Of a DNA stretch of 7,633 bases, positions 1 to 5,266 are shown in pieces. Origin of the DNA: Nitriliruptoraceae bacterium (GTDB lineage: Bacteria > Actinomycetota > Nitriliruptoria > Nitriliruptorales > Nitriliruptoraceae); NCBI GenBank assembly GCA_007121975.1, contig SKJO01000035.1, positions 1 to 7,633 on the forward strand, given 5' to 3'. The translations under genes and the position numbers were made by a program. How positions within the stretch are numbered: position 1 is the stretch's first letter; each line of letters starts with the position of its first letter. Under the pieces are notes generated by a model. That model saw only the letters and a program-made list of their open reading frames with translations, was not told the origin of the DNA and did no database searches.

Positions 1-327
1 CGCCGACGATCCCTACCGGTCACCGGATCCGCGTGGCACCCATGCCGTCCTGACGCTCGTGCACGGTCGTGTTGCCCATGGTGACGCGCCGCTGCCCGAT
101 GCGCCAGGCCGGTGTCCGTGACCGTGCGAGCGGTCTGCGCAAAGCGACTGCGCGCACCGGTCAGCGGCCTTGACGCGGCCGGGCACGGCTGGTGCAGTAG
201 GGCCGTACAGCACCACGGGGAAGCCGGGGCGCCACGCTCACCGGATCCGATGCTGATCGGAATCGGCTTGCCGACGCGCCTCCGACCCGATGGTGACGAC
301 CCTGCAGAGGGCTGCTCAGTAGACAAC

Positions 328-358
328 GGTCGGTCCGTCCTGAACGGGCGTACCGACC
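328..358 (+). other. Strong hairpin-forming inverted repeat
   Basis: The arms GGTCGGTCCGTCC (328-340) and GGGCGTACCGACC (346-358) pair over 13 positions with one C/T mismatch and one T-G pair, leaving the 5-nt loop TGAAC. No T-run follows, so it is not a classical intrinsic terminator alone. It lies 28 bp before the perfect 387-426 hairpin, so the two may act as tandem 3'-end structures or be parts of one folded RNA. Confidence 0.5.
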
Positions 359-386
359 GGCCCCAACGGCAGCCACGGTGCAGCAG

Positions 387-430
387 GCGCCGGGCTCCGG
401 ACCATTCGCGGTCCGGAGCCCGGCGCGCTT
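387..430 (+). terminator. Terminator-like 17-bp perfect hairpin
   Basis: The left arm (387-403, GCGCCGGGCTCCGGACC) pairs perfectly with the right arm (410-426) around the 6-nt loop ATTCGC. It is followed by GCTT rather than a true T-tract, as is common for high-GC actinobacterial terminators. The base just after the stem reads CGCTTGC, like the hairpin after the tRNA in this window. The orientation is inferred. It separates whatever is transcribed upstream from the DUF4193-lnt unit that begins about 75 bp later. Confidence 0.6.
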
Positions 431-458
431 GCACCCAGGTCCCGGGCTCTGCTAAGAA
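429..458 (+). promoter_or_regulatory. Possible promoter of the DUF4193-lnt pair
   Basis: TTGCAC (429-434) resembles a -35 box. TAAGAA (453-458), preceded by TGC as in an extended -10, lies 18 bp downstream. This would put the transcript start near 465 and give a leader of about 40 nt. The -10 matches consensus only partly and the -35 abuts the terminator hairpin, so this is a weak call based on position and sequence alone. Confidence 0.3.
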
Positions 459-503
459 CCGCGCCCGCGCACCCGAACGCCGCCCGCGGCGAGGAGCAGG
501 CCG

Positions 504-968
504 TTGACCGCTCGCACTGACCCCCCGACGTCCGGCGATGACCTCGATGACGCCGAGGTCTCCCTCGACGACACCCTGCTCGAGCCGGACGCGGACGAGG
601 ACCTGTTCGACGACGACGGCCCCGAGGACGACGAGGACGACGCCGACGAGGACGACACCGACCAGGACGACGCCGACGAGGACGACACCGACCAGGATGA
701 TCCGGCGCCGGACGACCCTGCGCTCGGCGTCGGCGAGGACGACGACGAGGACTCGGCCATCGCTGCGGTCGCCACGGCTGCCGCAGCCTTCGACGACGAC
801 GTCGAGGAGGAGGAGGAGGACCTCAGCGTGGTCGTGAGCGAGGAACTCGTCGAGGACGAACTCGAGGGCGTGCGCGACGGCGAGTTCGTGTGCCGTGGGT
901 GCTACATGGCCAAGCGCGAGACCCAGTTGTCGGATCCGGAGCAGATGCTCTGCATCGACTGCGTATGA
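504..968 (+). CDS. DUF4193 family protein, very acidic, with C-terminal zinc ribbon
   Basis: A 154-residue protein of unknown function. The C-terminal part reads GEFVCRGCYMAKRETQL and ends CIDCV. Cys130, Cys133, Cys150 and Cys153 form a CxxC-x16-CxxC ribbon that should bind zinc, and this pattern matches the actinobacterial DUF4193 family (Rv2699c-like, usually about 100 residues). The extra length is an Asp/Glu-rich N-terminal half that includes a perfect tandem 10-residue repeat (residues 45-64), then a short Ala-rich stretch (about 87-94) and a run of Glu. No signal peptide or membrane segment is visible. I chose the TTG start at 504 because GAGGAG (491-496) lies at good spacing before it; ATG codons inside would lose the acidic head. 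Its stop overlaps the lnt start (ATGA at 965-968), so the two are probably co-transcribed and coupled. The family call is good; the function is unknown. Confidence 0.8.
   Translation: MTARTDPPTSGDDLDDAEVSLDDTLLEPDADEDLFDDDGPEDDEDDADEDDTDQDDADEDDTDQDDPAPDDPALGVGEDDDEDSAIAAVATAAAAFDDDVEEEEEDLSVVVSEELVEDELEGVRDGEFVCRGCYMAKRETQLSDPEQMLCIDCV
636..695 (+). repeat. Perfect 30-bp tandem duplication in the DUF4193 gene
   Basis: Two identical 30-bp units, 636-665 and 666-695, each encode DDADEDDTDQ, in frame and so length-neutral for translation. The exact identity, including third positions, suggests a recent duplication or slippage. A partial echo of the unit continues on both sides as further GAC/GAG-rich codons. 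Confidence 0.9.
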
Positions 969-2554
969 GTTCCCGGGCCGCCGCCGCGGCGGCGCCGGCT
1001 CTGGCCGCCTGCGCGGGGTTGGCCGTGCTCGTGGCCCATCCGCCCGTGGGCTGGTGGTGGACGAGCTTCCTGGCTCCCGGCCTGCTGCTGGCCGCGCTCG
1101 ACCTCGACGCCCGGGCCGCAACCGGCCGCAGGGTCCGGGCCGCACGCCTCGGCGCGGTGGCCGGTCTGGTCGCCTTCGCGCCGATGCTGTCCTGGTTGAT
1201 CGCTCCGGCCGGCGTGGTGGGCTGGGGACTGCTCACCCTGATCCAGGCCGCCTGGATGGCCCTGCTGGCGGTGCTGATCCGCCCGGCGCTGAACTCGCCG
1301 TGGTTGGCCCTGGTCGCCGCGGTGGCCTGGACCGGGATCGACGCCTGGCGTTCGATCGTCCCGCTCAACGGGTTCGGGTGGGGCGCGCTGGCCTACGCCC
1401 ATGTGGACGGATCCTGGCTGCTGCCCACCGCTCGGCTGGTCGGAGGGCGGGGCATCACCCTGCTGGTGGTCCTGATCGGCGCGGCGGCCTACACCGCCGC
1501 TCGCGCGACCGTGCGGGGGGTGCGTTCGGATCCGGACCACGACGTCGAGCGCGCCGTGGCTCGCGCCCGGATCCCCTTCGGGCTGCTGGTCGGGGGCCTG
1601 CTGGTCTCGGTCCTGGCCACGATCGAACCCCCGGAGCAGATCGGCAGCCTCGACGTGCTGGTGGTGCAGGGCAACGACATCCGGCACTGGGAGCAGCCGG
1701 TGGCCGACCCGCCGCTGACCATCACCACCGCCCAGCGCGACCTGACCCTGGAGGCGATCGACACCGGCGGCCAGCCCGAGCTCACGGTGTGGCCGGAGTC
1801 GAGTATCGACCGAGATCCCTCCACCGACCGCGGCGCACCACTCGCGGCGCTGGTCGAGGAAGCAGCGGCCGCCGCCGGCACGCTGATCGCCGGGGCGAGC
1901 CTCGATGGACCCGACCCCCGAACCCAGCGCCTGATCGCCGCCGTGCAGTACCAGGACGGGTTCCACGAGGCCGATCGCTACATCAAGCGCCGGCTGGTGC
2001 CCTTCGGGGAGTTCGTCCCGCTGCGACGGTGGCTGGACTGGTTCCCCCCGCTGGAGCAGGTGCCTCGTGACGCGCAGCCGGGCCAGGGCCCGCAGACCCT
2101 GCTGCTGCCCGACGGCACGCCGGTCGCGGTGGCGATCTGCTTCGAGACGTTGTTCACCGAGGTGGTGCGCTCCAACGTGCGGGGGGAGCAGGACCCCGCC
2201 CAACTGCTGCTGGCGGTGACCAACGACGCCTCGTTCCGCGACAGCGCCGAGCCCGATCAGCACCTGGCCCAGAGCCAGCTGCGGGCGGTGGAGACCGGAC
2301 GCTGGGTCGTGCACGGCGCACTCAGTGGGGCCTCCGCGTTCGTCGACCCCGACGGTGCCGTGCACGACCGCACCGAGGTGTTCACCCGCGACACCCTGCG
2401 GCGGCAGGTCCCCCTGGTGGTCGGCCCCACCCCCTACCTGGTGATCGGTGACGTGGTCGGCTGGATCACGCGTGGGGCGGCGGTGGTGCTGCTCGGTGCG
2501 GTGGTGCTGGCCGCGTGGCGGCGCCGGTCGGACGGTGCGGGCCCGACCCGCTAG
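965..2554 (+). CDS. lnt: Apolipoprotein N-acyltransferase
   Basis: Lnt transfers an acyl chain from phospholipid to the free amino group of the diacylglyceryl-cysteine of lipoproteins, the last step of lipoprotein maturation, at the outer face of the membrane. The 529-residue length is normal. The N-terminal half has about seven hydrophobic segments (roughly residues 8-24, 28-46, 60-79, 83-105, 110-126, 158-178, 203-220), with the typical GWWW (29-32) and GFGW-type motifs. A nitrilase-like domain follows (about 229-480), then a final membrane segment near 498-520 and a basic tail. The catalytic set is complete: Glu278 in WPES, Lys341 and Glu349 in YIKRRLVPFGEF, and Cys392 in AICFE, matching E267, K335, E343 and C387 of E. 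coli. The ATG at 965 overlaps the DUF4193 stop. There is no clear ribosome site, so translational coupling is likely; in-frame upstream codons from 890 would intrude into the zinc ribbon. It is not fused to a Ppm1 synthase, unlike the mycobacterial protein. Confidence 0.95.
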   Translation: MSSRAAAAAAPALAACAGLAVLVAHPPVGWWWTSFLAPGLLLAALDLDARAATGRRVRAARLGAVAGLVAFAPMLSWLIAPAGVVGWGLLTLIQAAWMALLAVLIRPALNSPWLALVAAVAWTGIDAWRSIVPLNGFGWGALAYAHVDGSWLLPTARLVGGRGITLLVVLIGAAAYTAARATVRGVRSDPDHDVERAVARARIPFGLLVGGLLVSVLATIEPPEQIGSLDVLVVQGNDIRHWEQPVADPPLTITTAQRDLTLEAIDTGGQPELTVWPESSIDRDPSTDRGAPLAALVEEAAAAAGTLIAGASLDGPDPRTQRLIAAVQYQDGFHEADRYIKRRLVPFGEFVPLRRWLDWFPPLEQVPRDAQPGQGPQTLLLPDGTPVAVAICFETLFTEVVRSNVRGEQDPAQLLLAVTNDASFRDSAEPDQHLAQSQLRAVETGRWVVHGALSGASAFVDPDGAVHDRTEVFTRDTLRRQVPLVVGPTPYLVIGDVVGWITRGAAVVLLGAVVLAAWRRRSDGAGPTR

Positions 2555-2594
2555 CCTGCACCACCGCTCCCCGGCCACCACGGTGGGGAGCCCC

Positions 2595-2667
2595 GGCCCG
2601 GTAGTGCAGTGGTCCAGCACCCCAGCCTTTCAAGCTGGTAACGCGGGTTCGAACCCCGTCCGGGCTA
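2595..2667 (+). tRNA. tRNA-Glu (anticodon UUC)
   Basis: A complete cloverleaf can be drawn by hand: acceptor GGCCCGG (2595-2601) with CCGGGCT (2660-2666), where the first pair is G-U; D stem GTGC/GCAC (2604-2607, 2617-2620); anticodon stem CCAGC/GCTGG (2622-2626, 2634-2638) with loop CTTTCAA, anticodon TTC at 2629-2631; a 4-nt variable loop; T stem GCGGG/CCCGT with the loop TTCGAAC (2648-2654); discriminator A2667. CCA is not encoded. It starts 40 bp after lnt and may share its transcript. The UUC anticodon makes it the reader of GAA/GAG glutamate codons. Confidence 0.95.
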
Positions 2668-2670
2668 CGC

Positions 2671-2701
2671 GCGCGCCCCGTCGATCATCGGCGGGGCGCG
2701 C
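2671..2701 (+). terminator. Hairpin terminator after tRNA-Glu
   Basis: GCGCGCCCCG (2671-2680) pairs perfectly with CGGGGCGCGC (2692-2701). The stem continues inward through T-G, C-G, G-C and A-T pairs to a 3-nt loop (TCA), giving 14 pairs. It begins 3 nt after the discriminator base and is followed by TTGCGTT, only a weak T-rich stretch. The position and strength fit a tRNA transcript terminator that also isolates the amino-sugar cluster from lnt. Confidence 0.8.
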
Positions 2702-2773
2702 TTGCGTTGCACCGCCGCTCAGACACCCGACTCACCGGCACGCCGATCAGAGGTATGCACCAATAGCTGAACC

Positions 2774-2782
2774 TGCTATCGT
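2774..2782 (+). promoter_or_regulatory. Possible extended -10 promoter of the amino-sugar operon
   Basis: TGCTATCGT (2774-2782) contains an extended -10 TGn followed by TATCGT. No good -35 box lies 16-18 bp upstream. Transcription would start near 2789, giving a leader of about 75 nt that carries the inverted repeat at 2807-2832 and the dre operator at 2836-2851. The stretch is locally less GC-rich than its surroundings, which supports a promoter here. Assigned by eye only. Confidence 0.35.
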
Positions 2783-2806
2783 GCTCGGAGGCTCGATTCC
2801 GGAGGC

Positions 2807-2832
2807 TGGGACCGATTCCGATCCAGGTCCCA
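2807..2832. promoter_or_regulatory. 7-bp inverted repeat upstream of the dre site
   Basis: TGGGACC (2807-2813) and GGTCCCA (2826-2832) are perfect inverted copies 12 bp apart. The region also has GATTCCG as a direct repeat (2795-2801 and 2814-2820). It could be a second, degenerate regulator site, since the arms resemble the TGGTC/GACCA halves of dre, or an RNA hairpin in the leader. Confidence 0.35.
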
Positions 2833-2835
2833 TCC

Positions 2836-2851
2836 AGTGGTCTGGACCAAA
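2836..2851. promoter_or_regulatory. DasR/NagR-type operator (dre site)
   Basis: The 16 bp AGTGGTCTGGACCAAA match the DasR-responsive element consensus, A(G/C)TGGTCTAGACCA(G/C)T, at all but three positions. The core TGGTC-TG-GACCA (2838-2849) has perfect 5-bp inverted arms. It lies immediately before the ribosome site of the gntR-type gene, so the encoded regulator probably represses its own operon, released by an amino-sugar phosphate such as GlcN-6-P or GlcNAc-6-P as known for DasR and NagR. Binding by this protein is inferred from site, protein family and neighbours together. Confidence 0.8.
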
Positions 2852-2859
2852 GTGAGGTG
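2852..2859 (+). promoter_or_regulatory. Ribosome binding site that decides the regulator start
   Basis: GTGAGGTG, with the following ATG, gives AGGTGAT, a good match to the 16S anti-Shine-Dalgarno sequence. Its spacing is right for the GTG at 2866, whereas GTG 2857 and ATG 2860 lie inside it. This favours 2866 as the true start. The site abuts the dre operator. Confidence 0.5.
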
Positions 2860-2865
2860 ATGTCG

Positions 2866-3594
2866 GTGGCCCAGGCCAAGCACGAACTCGTCCGCGAGCA
2901 CCTCCTCGAGCTCATCGACAGCCACGAGGTGGGCGCCGCGATCCCGCCCGAGCGCCGCCTGGCCGCTCACCTCGAGGTCTCCCGGGTCACGCTGCGGCGG
3001 GTGATCGCCGACCTCGTTCGGGAGGGGTATCTGACGCGCCGGCAGGGCAGCGGAACGTTCGTCGCCGCGCCGAAGATCGCTCAACCGCTGACCATGACCT
3101 CGTTCTCCGAGGACATGCTGCGCCGTGGGCTCAAGCCCGGAGCACGCACCCTGTGCCTGGAGGTGGTCCCGGCCGGAGCGCGCATCGCCCGTCGGCTCGA
3201 GATCTCGCCCCACGACCACATCGTGCGTGTCGAGCGGTTGCGGCTGGCCGATGACGAGACGATGGCGATCGAGACCCTGCACACGCCGGTCAGCGTGGTG
3301 CCCGACCTCGGCGCCGATGACCTCGAGCAGCGCAGCTTCTACGACCTGCTGACCGAGCGCTACGGGATCACGCTGGCCCACGCCACCCAGACCATCGAGC
3401 CCACCGTCACCTCACCGGAGGAATCCGCGCGGCTCGGGGTACCTGACCTCTCCCCGGCGTTCCTGTTCCAGCGCGTGAGCTACGACGCCGAGGAGCGGGT
3501 CATCGAGTTCGTGCGTTCGCTGTACCGCGGTGACCGCTACCAGCTGGTCACCGAGCTGCTGCCCGCCCGTGGCCGGGTCGGAGGCAGGGCATGA
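2866..3594 (+). CDS. dasR: GntR-family (HutC/UTRA) regulator, DasR/NagR type
   Basis: A 242-residue cytosolic repressor of the type that controls GlcNAc and chitin use. Residues about 5-67 form the GntR winged helix: IPPERRLAAHLEVSR leads into the recognition helix VTLRRVIADL, and RQGSGTFVAAPK is the wing. Residues about 78-236 form the UTRA effector domain, with VRVERLRL...MAIETLHTP and RSLYRGDRYQLVTEL, phrases shared with Streptomyces DasR and Bacillus NagR, which sense GlcN-6-P or GlcNAc-6-P. Length is normal. I prefer the GTG at 2866 because of the AGGTGAT ribosome site; GTG 2857 or ATG 2860 would add two or three residues. A dre-like operator lies 14 bp upstream of this start. The gene overlaps the kinase gene by ATGA (3591-3594). 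The family is certain. The DasR/NagR subtype is strongly supported by the operator and neighbours; true orthology is untested. Confidence 0.9.
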   Translation: MAQAKHELVREHLLELIDSHEVGAAIPPERRLAAHLEVSRVTLRRVIADLVREGYLTRRQGSGTFVAAPKIAQPLTMTSFSEDMLRRGLKPGARTLCLEVVPAGARIARRLEISPHDHIVRVERLRLADDETMAIETLHTPVSVVPDLGADDLEQRSFYDLLTERYGITLAHATQTIEPTVTSPEESARLGVPDLSPAFLFQRVSYDAEERVIEFVRSLYRGDRYQLVTELLPARGRVGGRA

Positions 3595-4541
3595 GCCCCC
3601 CCGCGATCATCGCCATCGACGCCGGCCGCTCCGGGGTGCGGGTCGCCACCGCCGACGAGTCCGGACTCCGCCCGATCGGCACCGCCCAGGGCATCGAGCA
3701 CTCCTCGCGCCCCGACGCCGCGCAGCTGCTGCGCACCGCCCTGGCGACGGCGCTTGCCGCCTGGACGCCGCCTCGTCGGGCCGCCGCGGTCGGGATCGGG
3801 TTGACGGGGGTGTTCGCCCCCTCCTCGGAAGCGCTCGCGGTCGCCGCCGTGGTCAGCGAGCAGATCGAGACCCCGCTCGTACACGTCGCGAACGACGCGG
3901 TCACCGGCTACCTCGGAGCGCTGGGCACCGTCCCGGGCGTGGTCGTGGCGGCCGGCACCGGCACGATCTGCCTGGCCCTCTCCCCGGAGGGCGACACCGC
4001 CCGGGTCGACGGCTGGGGCTACCTGCTCGGCGACGACGGATCGGGCTTCAGCATCGGTCGCGCGGGCCTGGCGGCCGGACTGCGCGCCGCGGACGGGCGC
4101 GGCGGCTCGCCCGCCCTGCTGGCGGCGCTACGTGCCCGCTACGGCGACATCTCCCCGCTCGTCACCTCGGTGTACGCCACCGCTCAGCCCGCGGCGCAGA
4201 TCGCGGCGTTCGCCCCCGACGTGGCCGCCCTGGCACGGGCCGGTGACCGAACCGCCGCCGACATCCTGTCCCACGCCGGCACCGGGCTCGCCGAGTCGGT
4301 GGCTGCGGCCGCACGGCGCGTCTTCGAACCCGACGACCACGTCGAGGTGGCGGCCACCGGCGGGGTGACCCGGCTCGGGCCCGGCCTGACCGACGCGTTC
4401 ACCTCGGCGCTGGCCCGGCTGTTGCCGACCGCCCGGGTCCGGCCGCCCGACGGTAACGGCCTGCTCGGGGCGGCCCGCCTCGCCCGGGGTGCCCTGGGCC
4501 GACTCGACGGGCACGTGCAACGACGGCAGGGCGCGGCATGA
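3591..4541 (+). CDS. nagK: BadF/BadG-type N-acetylglucosamine kinase
   Basis: A 316-residue cytosolic sugar kinase of the BadF/BadG/BcrA/BcrD ATPase family, whose sugar kinases act on GlcNAc or GlcN. Expected reaction: GlcNAc + ATP to GlcNAc-6-P. Visible ASKHA-fold motifs are IAIDAGRSG (residues 7-15, phosphate 1, here Arg13-Ser14 instead of the usual Gly-Thr), Asn101-Asp102 with the likely catalytic Asp, AGTGT (121-125, phosphate 2), GWGYLLGDDGSGFSIG (141-156, the signature of this family) and TGGV (256-259, adenosine region). ATG 3591 overlaps the regulator stop, and GGAGG (3580-3584) lies 6 bp before it inside that gene. The 3' end overlaps the SIS gene by ATGA (4538-4541). Placement beside nagA and a sugar-binding lipoprotein supports GlcNAc, entering as free sugar rather than by a phosphotransferase system. 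GlcN or a related sugar remains possible. Confidence 0.85.
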   Translation: MSPPAIIAIDAGRSGVRVATADESGLRPIGTAQGIEHSSRPDAAQLLRTALATALAAWTPPRRAAAVGIGLTGVFAPSSEALAVAAVVSEQIETPLVHVANDAVTGYLGALGTVPGVVVAAGTGTICLALSPEGDTARVDGWGYLLGDDGSGFSIGRAGLAAGLRAADGRGGSPALLAALRARYGDISPLVTSVYATAQPAAQIAAFAPDVAALARAGDRTAADILSHAGTGLAESVAAAARRVFEPDDHVEVAATGGVTRLGPGLTDAFTSALARLLPTARVRPPDGNGLLGAARLARGALGRLDGHVQRRQGAA

Positions 4542-5266
4542 ACGCGGCCGATCGCTACCTGCAGACCGCGGCGGCCGCCGTGGACGCGCTGCGCGGCCAG
4601 CACGAGCCGATCGAGCGTGCCGCGACCCTGGTCGCCACGTCGATCGCGCAGGGCGGCGTGCTGCACGTGACCGGCAGCGGACACTCCCAGCTGGTCGCCC
4701 TCGAACTGGCCGTACGCGCCGGTGGGTTGGCCGCGGTGCAGGCGATCGCCGACCCGGCGCTGGGTCCCGGTGCCGGATCGCTGGCCGCCCACCTCGAACG
4801 GCTGCCCGGCTACGCGCCGGCCGTGCTCGAGGCCAGCGACTGCCGGCCCGGCGAGGTGCTGGTGGTGGTGTCCAACTCCGGGATCAACCCGGTACCGGTC
4901 GAACTGGCGCAGCAGGGACGCGACCGTGACCTGCGCGTGGTGGCCGTGACCTCCCTGGCCCACAGCCGGGGGGTGGCCTCCCGGCACCCCGACGGCCACC
5001 GGCTGCATGAGCTCGCCGAGATCGTGATCGACACCGCAGCCCCACCCGGCGACACCGCCCTGCAGGTCGCCGAACGGTGGATCGGCCCGCTGTCGACGCA
5101 GCTGGGCATCGCCGTGCTGCACGCCATGACCTGTCGGGTCGTGGAGCTGCTCGCGGCACAGGGCCACGCGGCACCGGTGCTCACCAGCCAGAACCTGGAG
5201 CACGGCCCCGACATCAATGCGGCGCTGCTGGCGCAGTACCGCGACCGCGGAAGGTGGACGAGGTGA
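4538..5266 (+). CDS. SIS-domain phosphosugar protein (UPF0309 family, NagS-like)
   Basis: A 242-residue single-SIS-domain protein. SIS folds bind phosphosugars in isomerases, deaminases, etherases and regulators. Visible motifs are GSGHSQ (46-51) and VSNSGINPVPVE (111-122), the two Ser-rich phosphate loops, then the family tail SQNLEHGPDIN...YRDR near the C-terminus, typical of UPF0309. From memory, the Streptomyces member SCO4393 has been named NagS and reported to dehydrate GlcNAc-6-P to 6-phospho-chromogen I; that assignment should be checked. Alternatives are a GlcN-6-P deaminase or isomerase replacing NagB, or a MurQ-like etherase; MurQ is longer with different motifs. The gene overlaps both neighbours (ATGA at 4538, GTGA at 5263), so it is coupled to the kinase and NagA and must act on the same intermediates. 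Family confident; activity not shown by the sequence. Confidence 0.8.
   Translation: MNAADRYLQTAAAAVDALRGQHEPIERAATLVATSIAQGGVLHVTGSGHSQLVALELAVRAGGLAAVQAIADPALGPGAGSLAAHLERLPGYAPAVLEASDCRPGEVLVVVSNSGINPVPVELAQQGRDRDLRVVAVTSLAHSRGVASRHPDGHRLHELAEIVIDTAAPPGDTALQVAERWIGPLSTQLGIAVLHAMTCRVVELLAAQGHAAPVLTSQNLEHGPDINAALLAQYRDRGRWTR

Larger units (their letters stand above)
1..503. other. Long non-coding stretch with several hairpins; no supported gene
   Basis: No open frame here reads like a protein. The candidates on both strands are short, Arg/Pro/Ser-rich translations typical of shadow frames in GC-rich DNA, with no convincing ribosome binding site. The stretch contains hairpin-forming inverted repeats at 190-215 (6 bp plus 3 bp around an A/A mismatch), 246-261 (6 bp, GCTG loop), 328-358 (13 positions with one mismatch and one G-U, 5-nt loop) and 387-426 (17 bp perfect). 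The 12-mer TCACCGGATCCG occurs twice, at 20-31 and 238-249. I recognise no tRNA, rRNA, RNase P, tmRNA, SRP RNA or known riboswitch core. It may be a long leader, an unrecognised structured RNA ended by the 387-426 hairpin, or plain intergenic DNA. Confidence 0.6.

Noticed and set aside
112..507. 131-codon + strand open frame across the non-coding stretch
   Set aside because: The translation is Arg/Pro/Ser-rich with no recognisable domain, it has no good ribosome site, it runs through both strong hairpins and overlaps the DUF4193 start.
636..695. Tandem repeats as a CRISPR array
   Set aside because: The units are directly adjacent without spacers and encode an acidic peptide in frame.
504..775. 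Antisense Ser-rich frame opposite the acidic repeats
   Set aside because: It is the reverse complement of GAC/GAG repeats, giving Ser runs; there is no start context or family.
890..964. Upstream extension of the lnt frame
   Set aside because: Those codons lie inside the zinc-ribbon coding part of the DUF4193 gene, and the ATGA overlap at 965 gives the normal Lnt N-terminus.
902..2620. 572-codon open frame on the - strand
   Set aside because: Antisense of lnt; the translation is Gly/Gln/His/Arg-rich without domains and covers the tRNA 5' half.
2595..2760. tRNA-Glu as an integration (attachment) site of a mobile element
   Set aside because: No integrase gene and no repeated copy of the tRNA 3' end is seen in the window; the downstream genes are metabolic and match in base composition.
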